Positions 15,633 to 27,184 of a stretch of DNA of 59,356 nt are shown piece after piece. Each line of letters starts with the position of its first letter. Within the stretch, counting starts at the first letter, position 1. The notes beneath the pieces are model-generated. The model ran no database searches and was not told where the DNA came from. It saw only the letters and a program-made list of their open reading frames with translations. The stretch lies in assembly GCA_013365365.1 (NCBI GenBank), contig JABVXU010000346.1:1-59356 (forward strand), read 5' to 3'. The position numbers and the translations under genes are program-made. The stretch comes from Cruorifilaria tuberocauda (Eukaryota; Nematoda; Chromadorea; Rhabditida; Onchocercidae).

Positions 15633-15652
15633 TGACCTCACTGACCCCGCCC
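15633..15652 (-). promoter_or_regulatory. Nuclear-receptor-like direct repeat plus GC box upstream of the Smoothened-like gene
   Basis: On the minus strand the sequence reads GGGCGGGG overlapping GGGTCA-GTG-AGGTCA. That is an Sp1-type GC box joined to a DR3 pair of nuclear receptor half-sites, about 165 bases before position 15469. The surrounding stretch 15530-15660 is clearly richer in G and C than its neighbours, as expected of a promoter. Function is inferred. Confidence 0.35.
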
Positions 15653-17750
15653 ATACCTTGCACTATAATATCGCGAATGAAATCATTGGTCAATTATCAC
15701 AAATCCTAATATTCCGTAAATAAAACAGATAATGAATGAGAAGAGAATAAACATGGAGATGATCGAAAAGATAATATAAACAATGAAAGTGTAAAAATGC
15801 GCATAAAATAAAGATGAATTATACAGTAATATATACAGGCTGGATAGGCCGCAAAAACTTTTTGAAATTTTCGGAGGCAAGGACGTATGAACAAAGCAAT
15901 TAAGAGGAAAATGAAAAAGATAACCGGAAAATTTTTAAAGAACATATAATGGATAAATTTATGAATAAGGCTTTTCAAATTAAAAAAGACAAAATCAGCT
16001 AGTGATGAATGCATTATCATATTATTTCAATTAACATGTACTATGATACAGCCACTATTAAATTATTTAAGTTTATTAAATTCAAGCGGTATTTTTCAAT
16101 CAGAAAAATTACTTATTCCATATTGATGGTTTGAGCTATCTGTTGTCCAAAGAGAAAATCATTGTTGTTTTTCCACTACTTCGGATTCATATATTATTTC
16201 CATATACTAGCTTCATCATACTATTAATAACATTATCTACATTATTTCATTAGTTCCAAATTCAAATAAAATCAGTTAATGAGTATGCTTAATTATTATG
16301 TGAATCATTTCAATAAACATCTTAAAAAATCCTGAAGTTATTATCATCCACTAAAATAAATGAAATAAGCTGTTCATCATATGAATAAAATTTTAGACAA
16401 TCAAAGCACCAAGAATCTCTGTTTTCAACAATCCAGAAAATTTTATGGACTTAGCTTGATTATTTAACAATAATTATTTTCCACATTAATTAAAAGTTAA
16501 TAGAAAAGCAATGAATGTTTCCATTCCTTTTTTCTCATTTCTCCATCCTTTCTTTAATTTCAGTAATATAAATGACAATTTTCATACTGAATTCTGTATC
16601 TTTGCTTGAAGATGCCTTTCAAGTTTCGTCCACTTCAAAACTTCCTATCATAATTCATTCCAAATAAACAACATTATATATTTGTCTACATAGAAAATCA
16701 TATAAGTCACTGTTAAATCATGACCATATCATTAATACAATCACTATTATGGTAAAATTTTAAACTAAATTCAACAAACAATTTAACTACTTCCTCTTAT
16801 CGTATTTTACAAACTTCTGATAATCATTTGAATGCAACTTGAGCACTTTATATTTCCATTTGAATTTGATAAATATCATTAATTTATTTCATTAAGCAAA
16901 GTATGTCAATTAAATCACTCCCATTTCTCAATATTCTTGCAAGATAACTGTATTAACTTACTCTAACAAATTTGAATCACCTTCCACCATACATCTTTCA
17001 TGATCTAGTCATCATATTAAACTTCTCCCATTTTGCATGATCTTTTATTCTTTGCCACTACAGTACCTAGAATAATGAGCAGTACCTAGAATAATGAGCA
17101 ATAAAAATTTATCATACGTTTCATTACAATACTGAGCAATATATAATTATCCATAAATTACACTTATCATACCGCTTAATCTTACCGAATAAATAAATCT
17201 CATCACTGCAAATAACATAAAATGTGCAATGACAAAACACATAATTCATGTATTCTTTTAAATGCAATCATATAGGAGGAAAACAAAAATTGGTGATATC
17301 ATAAATGCGTCGTACATTTGTAATGAATGTTTCTCTAAAGATGGCACAATGCTATGAATATAACAAACACATACACCAAAAAAAAGAAATCATATATGTA
17401 TCAATAAATAAAAAAATACTTAAACAATTTTAAAATGATCTAAATTTAAGTGCAATTTACAGAATAATATGGGCAATGAATATAATCGATATCTATCCTT
17501 CGGTTATTTATAATTGGCATTCTTTTATAGCTTATTTATATATCGGTAATTAAATTCTTAACCTATTAACTATCAGTTGTCAATCCTTCACAATCACTAA
17601 CCTTTCACCTCGAGATTATGCAATATTTCTTATCATTCCGAACGATAACATTTATCAAAATAATAAATAATGTTTCACGCGTAATTACATTTACGGTTAC
17701 TTATACGAGACTCAAATGTTACGACGGACGTGCAGCTGCTACTATAATTT
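15653..17750. other. Intergenic between divergent receptor and presenilin genes
   Basis: AT-rich spacer with no supportable exon. The 104-codon minus-strand frame at 15706-16020 is phenylalanine/isoleucine-rich, lacks splice context and matches no family I know. A perfect 19-bp tandem duplication sits at 17061-17098. Confidence 0.5.
17061..17098. repeat. Perfect 19-bp tandem duplication
   Basis: CAGTACCTAGAATAATGAG occurs twice back to back without a mismatch, which suggests a recent slippage or duplication. Confidence 0.85.
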
Positions 17751-17758
17751 TCACGGTA

Positions 17759-17798
17759 ATTACCTGCACGTAACTAACATTACCTGTACGTAATTGAC
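17759..17798. repeat. 20-bp tandem duplication near the presenilin promoter
   Basis: Two adjacent 20-base units, ATTACCTGCACGTAACTAAC and ATTACCTGTACGTAATTGAC, differ at three positions. Each carries an ACGTAA core, so the pair may be a duplicated factor site. Confidence 0.6.
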
Positions 17799-17877
17799 AA
17801 TAATAACACATCCATCGACTTTTATATAGATAGAACTCTCACTGGTCACAATTTTGAAGTGAGATCATACGTCGTAG

Positions 17878-18221
17878 CACGTGAGAAGGTGCGTACGGAT
17901 ATTAGCGAAGATGTACGGCGTAACGCAGTGGTAGTATAATGAAATATTTCAGTCTCAAGATGATTTGAAGAACTGTAGTAGCAGTGAAGGTTTCACGTTT
18001 TAGGTAGAACGTGAACTGTAATAAGACGTGTTACTTCTAATGACTGTTGTTTTCATTTTACGAGCATTACTTTTAGCGAATGCCGTCGTACACGTGACTT
18101 AAGCAATGTCTGTTGTATTTCTAACGTTGAATGTTATTAAGGACTGGTGTCAGCACTTGCCTGTATAAGGAATTGTGTCATATTTCGTCTATTTCAGATT
18201 ATCATCTATGACATCCACGTG
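17878..18221 (+). promoter_or_regulatory. E-box cluster upstream of presenilin
   Basis: Three perfect CACGTG E-boxes lie at 17878-17883, 18091-18096 and 18216-18221, with an inverted repeat TTCACGTT/AACGTGAA at 17992-17999 and 18008-18015. The 17.7-18.3 kb stretch is richer in G and C than the DNA around it and ends 140 bases before the presenilin ATG, so it is the likely promoter and 5' UTR. bHLH-zipper factors (Myc/Max or TFEB type) bind this site in other animals; use here is inferred. Confidence 0.4.
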
Positions 18222-18350
18222 ATGTGCGTATAGTACACGCGCATATATACATAAATTGCACGTCTATAGGTTGGATCATCTTTCTGAAGTAAGTGGCGCA
18301 ATAATGCGAGAAAAATGCTTTTCCCTTCATATTTCCTGTGTGATAATCAT

Positions 18351-18357
18351 CTTATAG
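18351..18357 (+). promoter_or_regulatory. Candidate trans-splice acceptor of presenilin
   Basis: CTTATAG lies three bases before the ATG at 18361. The TAG is also an in-frame stop, so translation cannot start further upstream on an unspliced message. Assignment as a spliced-leader site is inferred. Confidence 0.35.
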
Positions 18358-18360
18358 ACG

Positions 18361-21300
18361 ATGAAAGACGTTTACGAAGAAATGTCAACACAGCAATCGA
18401 CGTCAACGTCAAATGATAATGAAACAATTATTAAATTGGAAGCAGGGCAGAAATCAAGAATTGAGGCTAGTTATTTAGTCGTACAAATCTACTAATTATT
18501 TACTAGGCTTATTAATGGTTTCACCGTAAGCTATTGATTCATTAAGTAAATAATTCAAATTGAGATAATCTTTTATTTGAAAAGTATATTTTTAAGTATA
18601 GCTGGCAATTTCTGTGTTCATAATTAAGCATGAAAGTCATTAATGGTGAAATCATTAATTAATGAACGATGGGAAAAAAACTGTTAGGACCAAATAGGGT
18701 ATTACTATTTCAAAACAAAAGATAAATTTCATGAGACTTTTGGTCAAGGAGTTACTCCACATTTGTATTTTTTCTAGGTTGCACATATATATATATATAT
18801 ATATGTTTTAGAGTATCTTCTGCTCATTTATTGTTCCTACTTCTTCACTTTAAACACTGTAGTAATAAGAATAAATGATTAAATTGGGAATGTTTAAGAT
18901 AAAATTACTTTAAATCGAGGTAAAAAGTAGAATGATAAAATGAATGGTTGAATTATTTTGCAGTCCAATAAACAGCATTCTTCACATTCTCATACAGCAA
19001 AAGATATTACAAGATCTGTAACTACTGAAAGTGCAACGCAAGGTATGACTTTGTTATTGATCGAAATCTTAGCTAATTTGAGTGTTCATATCATTTAGTT
19101 TTAAATTTGTTTCATTTTTCGAAAAAATGATCTCTCTGTTGTTTTAGAAGTGAATCATGATGAAGAAGAGTTAGAATTCAAATATGGCGCACAACACGTT
19201 ATTCATCTCTTTGTTCCGGTCTCTCTTTGCATGGTGTTTGTCATATTTACGATGAACACTGTTGGTTATTATACTCGCAAAGACGGCCAATACTTGTAAG
19301 ATTATTATAAATAAATGGACAATATACAAATATACGCTAATGAATTCAAAATTTTTAAGCAGCTAATGTATATGATAGAGAATACAACGACACTAAATTC
19401 TTTATAATCCGGATTATAAGCTGTATAAAAATGTTTCGTATTAGATATAACAGTGGTGTACTGAGTATATATATATATATTCTCAGAATCTCGAAATCAC
19501 TTTCATTTACTTTGTAAAGTTTCCGTTATTTAGTATCATGAAATAAATGGTGTTTTAATCGATTTTTCGAAATTTCCTAGTTATGCTGAGTTCCGTAATT
19601 TAGAAATCATAGTAGATTGTAAATTATTTAAAGGTTGTATGAATTGAAAATTATTACTTATGTAAGAACTATTTATTGTTTTTAGAATATATACTCCGTT
19701 TACTAAGGAAACTGATAGTACTAGTGAAAGGTTAATAATGTCGTTTGGAAATGCATTTGTTATTTTGGGAGTGGTGATGACAATGACAGTTATATTAATT
19801 CTTCTTTACAAATTCCGATTTTATCGGGTACGTTTTACTGTTTAGTTTCGATTATGAAATGATATGAATGCTTTCTATCATCCGTTCCTTGGCCTTGGTT
19901 TTATTATACCATTGTCAAGTACAAAATGTACAGCTGTTTCGCATATATCAGCACTGCTTTCAAAAGTTCTATATATTATATACTTGAATTTCAGGTCATT
20001 AGTGCATGGCTTATATTGAGCAGTCTAATATTACTATCTCTTTTTACGTTCATGTACTTGCAGTAAGTATTTCATTTAATAATATTAAATGCTTTAAAAT
20101 AATTTTACTCATTTACATTAAGAAATGGATTAAATTCTTAATGAAATTGAGTAAAATGGTTGAGTATCGGTAGTTTGCTTTCAAGAACTGGGCACAGTAC
20201 AAAATACAATCATCATTGAAAATCAAGAATATAAATTGATCTTTAGAAAAATTCTTTTCCAGAGAAGTTTTCAAGAGTTACAATGTTCCTGTTGATTACA
20301 TATTGATATGTATTTTTATTTGGAATTATGGCGTAGTGGGGATGATTTGCATTCACTGGAAAGGACCTTTAAGACTGCAGCAGGTAGGCATATCCGTTCC
20401 CATATCCTACTGTAACTGAAGAATTTTCTTAGTAATTTACGAGTCTGACATGCTACATATTAGGATATACTATTATCGATTGCAGTGAATGACAAAAAAG
20501 GGTTAGTTGATATGTTTTTTGTTTTTCATGCTAACGCAAAGTTACGTTTTTTTGTCCAACTTAAGCATAAAAAACGGCCGTGATCTTTATCGTTGCTGTT
20601 AATCTATCCTATTAATATTCGTTTCACACCACTCTTCTGCCTTCCAAATTTATTAAATAATATAATCACTAGACCTACCAAATAAAATATTCTTGTTCTT
20701 TTTCACTGATAAAACCGATTTTTTTCACTTTAGGGCTACTTAATAATGATGTCAGCATTGATGGCGCTTATTTTTATCAAGTATTTACCGGAATGGACAG
20801 TGTGGACTGTTCTTGCTGTTATTTCTATTTGGGACCTAATCGCTGTACTTTGTCCAAAGGGACCATTACGGATACTTGTCGAAACTGCTCAGGAACGAAA
20901 TGAACCGATATTTCCAGCACTTATTTATTCATGTGAGTAAATTTACATTCGAATTTATATCATTTAACTTATAAACTTTAAAGAACGATAATATCGACAT
21001 CTTTCTCAGAAAGATATGTTGATGAGCATTGTCTTGAAATTATTCAACTCCTCACGTAATAAGCATGCTATTCCTGTAGTATAAAAAAATGACATTTTCT
21101 TAAATTTATCAAACTTTAAGTCATTGCAAATTAGTCCCATATAATATTTGTAGTTTGATAAGGATATTTGGATTAGAGTGATAATAATGAATAAATTAGG
21201 ATAGCTAACAAGTTGTTTGCATTGTTCGATGTGAGATTTCATTATTCTTTATTTCATCAAATCATTATTCTTTGGAATCGCTATGGTATTAGAATGAATT

Positions 21301-23359
21301 GTGATATAAATTTTTTTTTGAATTTATTTTTAGCTGGTTTGCTTTATGCATATACACTGATTAGCACAGTTATGATGGAACAAGATACTTCGTGTGTTAT
21401 AGAAAATGTTCTACTAGAATCTGGTAATCCTGGTGTGTTTTCTATTTCATGTTAATTTTTTTCATATTTATATTACATTTATATCATCTGATGAATGATT
21501 TGCATGAAATGTCGAAATCTTTTTTTTCTTTTTAATTTTAATTTCGTTGATTTTTTTTTTGAGATAAATTGATAAAATTGAAATAAATTTTGAGATAAAT
21601 TTGGTTTATGATTAATATTTATTTATTTCTATTGATAGGAAGCTCAACCAGTTCAACAGAAAGTTCCGTACCATCAACGGCTGAGTTACTTCCAACGAAC
21701 GATGATAATGAAAATCGAAGTTTTTCACAAGGAAAGATCATACGACGATTTGCTCCAGTGCGTGCTACCAGTGGTACAGGTATGAAGTTTTACATTCCTT
21801 CATTTTGATTATGAGATTCTTCAATTGCTATTTCTTTTTTATAAGTCTCGTTAGAATCTTACGTTGAAATGAAAAACATTTCATTGAAGTAGGAAATTAA
21901 CAAGGATTCAAATTTTAAGTTGAACTTTACACCAGATGAGGCGATTAATGGTTTTGTGAAGAATTTATTAGATATTAACTGCTAGCTTTATATTTCATGA
22001 CTCTGCCTGATATAAATTCTCGACGAATAGAAATATTTTTTGGACTCAGTCTTTTGTTCTTCTATTTGTAAATTATAAAGTGATTGTAAGTCTTTGTCTG
22101 CTTATTTTTCTATTTGCCGGGTAATATTATTAGGATAATACTATGGTTCTAGCTATGATGCTGGGCTATCGATTTTTGACATTTAATTATATTTATCATG
22201 TTTCTTGTTTTAGTTAAAGATTAGTCAATGCGATGTTGGTGAGATGACTAAATGAAATTTGCTATTATTAAGATTCGGTAAGGTTTCTACAATTTTAGAT
22301 CAGGGTGTTGCGAATGCTGGCTTGAACACAGAAGAACAAATAAACGATGAGTATGTTATTTTTCTGATTAGATATTTGGAATCATTTTTGTGTTGGGACT
22401 GAGGAAAAGGAGTTGTTTTCAGTTCGAAAGATGTCGAAAAAAACATCACACCATCCAATAATGCTGGCAAAAGTAGTAGAACACAAAGGGTAACCGCTGA
22501 TAATGTCGAAGGTGGTCCAGAGAGGCTACGAAATCCCAGGTCTCTCGACGAAAGTAAGAAGTTTCTAGATTTTAATTCATGGTAGTTAATTAAATGCTAT
22601 ATTTAAGTATACATTTAAAATTCTCTTGAGAATGAACCATTAATCAGAATCAATTTTTCTTATAATTTTGATCATTCTACCTCATAGGCCTTAAGCGATG
22701 TCAACTGGGGCAGGAATTATAAAATGGTGCGGTACCAAATGGAGCATTTAATGACGATTTTAAAAAGTTTGAACTGATCAGTCGTTTTGTCATATCTTAG
22801 TTTACGAAAACTTTTTTAGAAGGCATCAAGCTTGGCTTAGGTGATTTCATCTTCTACAGTGTATTGGTTGGAAAAGCAAGTAGTTACGGTGATTGGAATA
22901 CAACAATAGCATGCTATGTTGCGATTCTTATCGTGAGTTATTTATATTTACGAATCATTTTTATCTTCGTGTTCAAGTATGTCAGAAGCATGTATGAAGA
23001 CAAATTTAAAAAGCTTTTACTGCACAAGCTCGCTGAACATATGATGTACAATATGGAAAACCGGGAATGACTTTGATTGTTATGCAGTTGCATTTCACAT
23101 TTTAAAATTAAATTCTTTAAATATTATTTTAAGTATGGAAATTTGTTCGGTTCATACATAGCTTTAAATTCCACAATGTAAGTGTAGTTTATGCTTTTTC
23201 TAGGGCTTATGCTTCACGCTGATATTGTTGGCCGTATTCCGTAAAGCATTACCAGCTCTTCCGATTTCAATTTTCTGCGGATTAATATTTTATTTTTGTA
23301 CACGTGGCATTATTACACCATTTTGTACGGCTTTAAGCTTGCAGCATTTAACATATTAA
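18361..23359 (+). CDS. sel-12: Presenilin, catalytic subunit of gamma-secretase (SEL-12 orthologue)
   Basis: Intramembrane aspartyl protease that cleaves Notch and other type I membrane proteins, in a complex with nicastrin, APH-1 and PEN-2. Thirteen exons: 18361-18480, 18964-19042, 19148-19295, 19686-19827, 19995-20062, 20263-20383, 20734-20932, 21334-21423, 21639-21779, 22299-22350, 22423-22553, 22820-22932, 23204-23359; 519 aa. Catalytic aspartates are D260 in [17 protein letters not shown] and D439 in GLGDFIFYS; the PAL motif is at 485-487. The WD at 259-260 (YD in vertebrates) is shared with C. elegans SEL-12, as is [20 protein letters not shown]. The long hydrophilic loop (exons 8-11, about 290-430) is serine-rich and poorly conserved, as usual. 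The first donor (GTACAA) is weak; the other junctions are good. The frame runs on past the exon 12 donor (see findings). Confidence 0.95.
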
Positions 23360-24353
23360 TTTCGAAAAGAAAAACGCTGTAATGAATATTGTCTCTCGAT
23401 TGGTCTTTTCCTATTTGTCAAAATCTATTTTATTCTCTGATGTTTAGCCTTGCTTTACAATTTCATTCTTATAGGTAAATTTAAGGTACTTTTGTGTGGT
23501 GAAGCGATCAGTATGATTTTTGTTTGTTGCTTTCATGTTTTTATTTCCCTATATGCATTTTTACCGGATTTTTATTAGAAAATATGAGCGAATTCATATC
23601 TTGAAAAATGCTTATTTCACAAATATTGTTCTTTACTGCTACGGGAATGTTTACCATTGTTTTGTGGCGAATAATGCTCAGATTCCATTATCATATCATT
23701 CATTAGTATATTGAAAAGCTTTTTCTACATCTATTATATTAGCGATGTAACGACTATATCATACCTGTAGTGTAACTTGGAAAGCATTTCTGTTCTTAAG
23801 TTATAGAAAATCTCGTTGAATTTTCTAAAAGATTTAATAATTTTGTCGAGCAATGATACTGTTCATTTTGATACTTCTTTCGAATTAATAAAAATGGTTA
23901 CATCATAGGAAGGAAAAGAAATGGATAACAGAATAATAAAAAAGTGTGGAGAAATCAATACATCATCTGAGCAAGTAATTGTAACTTAATTCTTATGAGA
24001 AATGGCAAGTATAAGCAAGCTTGCTGAAGTAGCAGCAATAACTTACTGAAAGCGTTAATTCTTACACTCGATCAACAATTGACTCGAACATGATGTTGTT
24101 TGCTGGAAGCTTTCTGAAATAATTTACATAGATTTATGATTATGGATAGTACCGCTTTTTTAAGATGAAGCTTTCGATACTTTATTTTTCTGGACTTATA
24201 TATTTCATTAAATATAAACATAACAAAGTACGAAACATTTCAATTTTTGCCCTAAGGGATCTATGATAACATTAACATATGAGAGCATGAAATATACAAC
24301 GTCTCCGAAACATGGGATGAATCCTTACACAAAATATTTAATGGAACAAGTTT
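23360..24353. other. Convergent intergenic region
   Basis: Sequence between the 3' ends of presenilin (+) and the lipoyltransferase gene (-). It should hold both 3' UTRs. Several AATAAA-like signals occur, for example near 23886 on the plus strand. No exon seen. Confidence 0.55.
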
Positions 24354-26420
24354 TTAAATAGCTTGCTTCTTAATTACAGTATTATCGCCAAGAAAGTACG
24401 CATATAAAGGATAGATTAAAGCACCAACAAGAGTAGCAACTATTGTAGCATTTAAGGCAATAAGTTTCGGGTCGTAACCTTCAGGTATTTCACACAAATA
24501 AGCCTTTATATCGGCCAAATATTTGTTTATATCAGTCCCAAGAATAGGTTTAACAGAAAAACCTAAGTAAGTCTGTGTCACATCCTCCGACAATCGACTA
24601 CCAATCAATTTTTGATTTCTCAAACTTTCTGTGATTACACCATGTTCGACCGTTATTCGATCATTATAAAGTGGTAGAGTGAAGTGTGGTGTTCTTCCAT
24701 AAATCCATTCCCAATCTCGTAACTCTTTTTCATATCCTAATACACCCGGAAATTGCTGGTCATCTTTTGCGTTCGAAAGTGTAATTACTTCGGTATGCTG
24801 AAAGAATAAATATCAAGCAAATTTCACTTCGTAATGGAATTTAGATTACGAAAATTGAATGAATGTCTCTTGCGGAAATGATGAGAACGTCCATATATAA
24901 CATTATAGAAAATATATATGTAAGACTCACCAAATATTGTTTCTTGAATGATTCCACAACAACATTCTGCACTTTTTCAACTGTAATATCAGGGATTTCA
25001 TGGGCTAAACAGCCAACTGTTGGTGCCTGTATACTCCGAGTAGCATTTGTAATCAATGTCTCCTTAAACAATGTTATTTAAACTTCCAAGTTCAGATGAT
25101 ATATTTTAGCTTATCGTTCTACTAAATTGGATTTTGGCTCCTCGACAAATATGTCGGTTATTGAATACACAACTCATCTATAAGTCATTTTTAAATCCTG
25201 AAATACGAAAACTGAAATTTGAAGATTGAAAAAGATCAAATAACTTTGAAAACATGAAATGACGAAAAGAAAGGAAATTACACGAAAAGGAGACGATAAA
25301 GAACGTTTTAAAATAGCAACATCAACATTCACAAGCAGTGTCAAATGATGGTATGCCATCTGACGAACAATTCGTGCTGCCGTTCCAGAGATTTTCCGTT
25401 GGCCAGGTTGTAGCCATAGATCATCGCGATCATTCGGCTCAACCTCAATGAGATATATCTGTATTCTAAATTCAAAAAATGATAGAAAAAGAACAAATGA
25501 TCATCAAAAAAAATTATTTTGTAGTGATTAATTAGCTTAATTTCTTACAATAATCTCATCCATATTTCAATTTAACTTTTCATCAGTTCTTGTTTTGAAC
25601 TCTTTCTGAATTCATAATCTCTCTCATCTATCACTGTTTCGAAAAAGAAAACTACTTTGATATTGAATTCTTGATTGAGCGCTTCAGCTATCATGCGTAA
25701 ATTTCTCTTTCTATCATGCTTTCGATAGGATGTCAATATGGATATGTTAAGATTACCTGAAAGCAATAGAATATGTAACATAATACTGGGTTAATTTGAA
25801 GGAGGATGATAATGCAAACTAATTTTTCATCAATTCATCTAACCCAAATCGTGGTAAACGGCTCCACCACCACTATGACGTCTAGCTAATTCGATATTGT
25901 TCGATTTTAAACAATTTAAATCCGCTTCTAGCCATGGATTCTGATGTCGTCCAATAACTACCGCTGGTTTGTTACTAAAAATTTATTGTAAATTTAGAGA
26001 TGACTTGTGTATTTAAAGACAGGTTCACAACAAACGACAATTAATTTCCAGCTTAAAAAGAGTAGAGAAGATGAATACTAGTGAAATACAACTAGTAATT
26101 ATTCCTAATCAATTAAAATCAACCTGATGAAATATTATGCTATACTGTTTCGGCTTTTTAGCTAGCTGTAAAATTTGGAATACCAGAATTATAAGTTCTA
26201 AGCAGATGAAGTCTATCTTCAATTTCTCTTCTTTTGATATTTTATCCTTGAATATTTATCATAGCAAAATATACCTCCATATTAACATCGATTCATTTTC
26301 CTCATCAGCTTTATAATTCCGAAGAAGCCATTCCTCAAACGCTAAATTCTCGAAGATATTTTGCGATTGTGAAATGAATACTTTCGCATTTTGCTTAAGA
26401 ATACCAATTTTTCTACTCAT
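24354..26420 (-). CDS. LIPT1: Lipoyltransferase 1 / lipoate-protein ligase A family enzyme
   Basis: Transfers lipoyl groups to the E2 subunits of mitochondrial 2-oxoacid dehydrogenases or the glycine cleavage H protein. Six exons: 26275-26420, 25844-25974, 25656-25756, 25282-25443, 24931-25062, 24354-24797; 371 aa. The fourth exon may instead begin at 25458, adding five residues in frame. Family motifs in order: [14 protein letters not shown] (50-63), [12 protein letters not shown] (80-91), the lysine-binding KISGTAAR (143-150) and WEWIYGRTP (253-261). The acceptors at 25063 (TTTAAG) and 25444 (TTGAG) are weak but frame-correct. Odd: after the family's normal end the protein runs into a hydrophobic segment (about 336-360) and a short KKQAI tail, in the same exon with no break. 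Neighbour SNRNP40 lies 765 bases upstream on the same strand. Confidence 0.88.
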
Positions 26421-26426
26421 ATTATT

Positions 26427-26437
26427 CTAAAATTTTT
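26427..26437 (-). promoter_or_regulatory. Candidate trans-splice acceptor of the lipoyltransferase gene
   Basis: Minus strand AAAAATTTTAG ends six bases before the ATG at 26420, leaving an AATAAT leader. No upstream coding exon joins here, so a spliced leader is likely. Inference. Confidence 0.45.
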
Positions 26438-27184
26438 ATGATATTTTCTATTCATTATTTCTTTATTAGCTTTAATATCTATATAAGAAATGCGGTGCCA
26501 CGATTTAGCTAAATGGTGAATGATCGCAGATGTTATATGCTTAAATGTTACTCAAAATAAAATCTACACTTCATTACTGAAGTATCCAAAATAATATTTT
26601 CGAGCAAGCATACTGGAACACGTAAAGAATATCTAAAGATGAGCTAAACAGCAAAATTTTGTAATACAGGAGAAAAGTATGGTCATTCCATTCAATTTAT
26701 GGTTATGCTGCATAATATTAATTAAATCATGGCGATAAATTCACATACAAGTTGAAATTTTGACATTTCAACATAATAATGCATTTCAGTAAAATACCTT
26801 AGAAATTGCACAATATGCTTCAGTAGTCTTTAAAAAGTTCCTAAATTTTACTTCCAGAAATTTTGCAATTTTCACAAATAAGTTTTCATGGTAATAATTT
26901 TTGAATAACTGCCTTTCATAAAAATTTCTTATCAAAAGGAAATATTCAAGGCATAGAAATTTGGAGGAGTTAAAAAAAATCTGAATTAATATTTAGTTTC
27001 ATGTAAAAGGTGTACTTTCCAGATCGATATATCCAGAATTCAATAAAATGTGATGTATTTTCATTATAAATAATGCAACGAGTTTCAGTGAAACAATTTT
27101 CAGAAAATATGCATTATTAATTTAAGAGGAGTAATCCTTGTTAGGTTTACAAACAAATAACAATAGAAGAACAATAATACGAGA
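26438..27184. other. Intercistronic spacer, lipoyltransferase to SNRNP40
   Basis: AT-rich, with no exon on either strand. It should contain the SNRNP40 3' UTR. If the two genes share a transcript, this is the intercistronic region. Confidence 0.5.

Noticed and set aside
15706..16020. 104-codon hydrophobic minus-strand frame
   Set aside because: Phenylalanine/isoleucine-rich as expected of AT-rich DNA; no splice sites, partner exons or motif.
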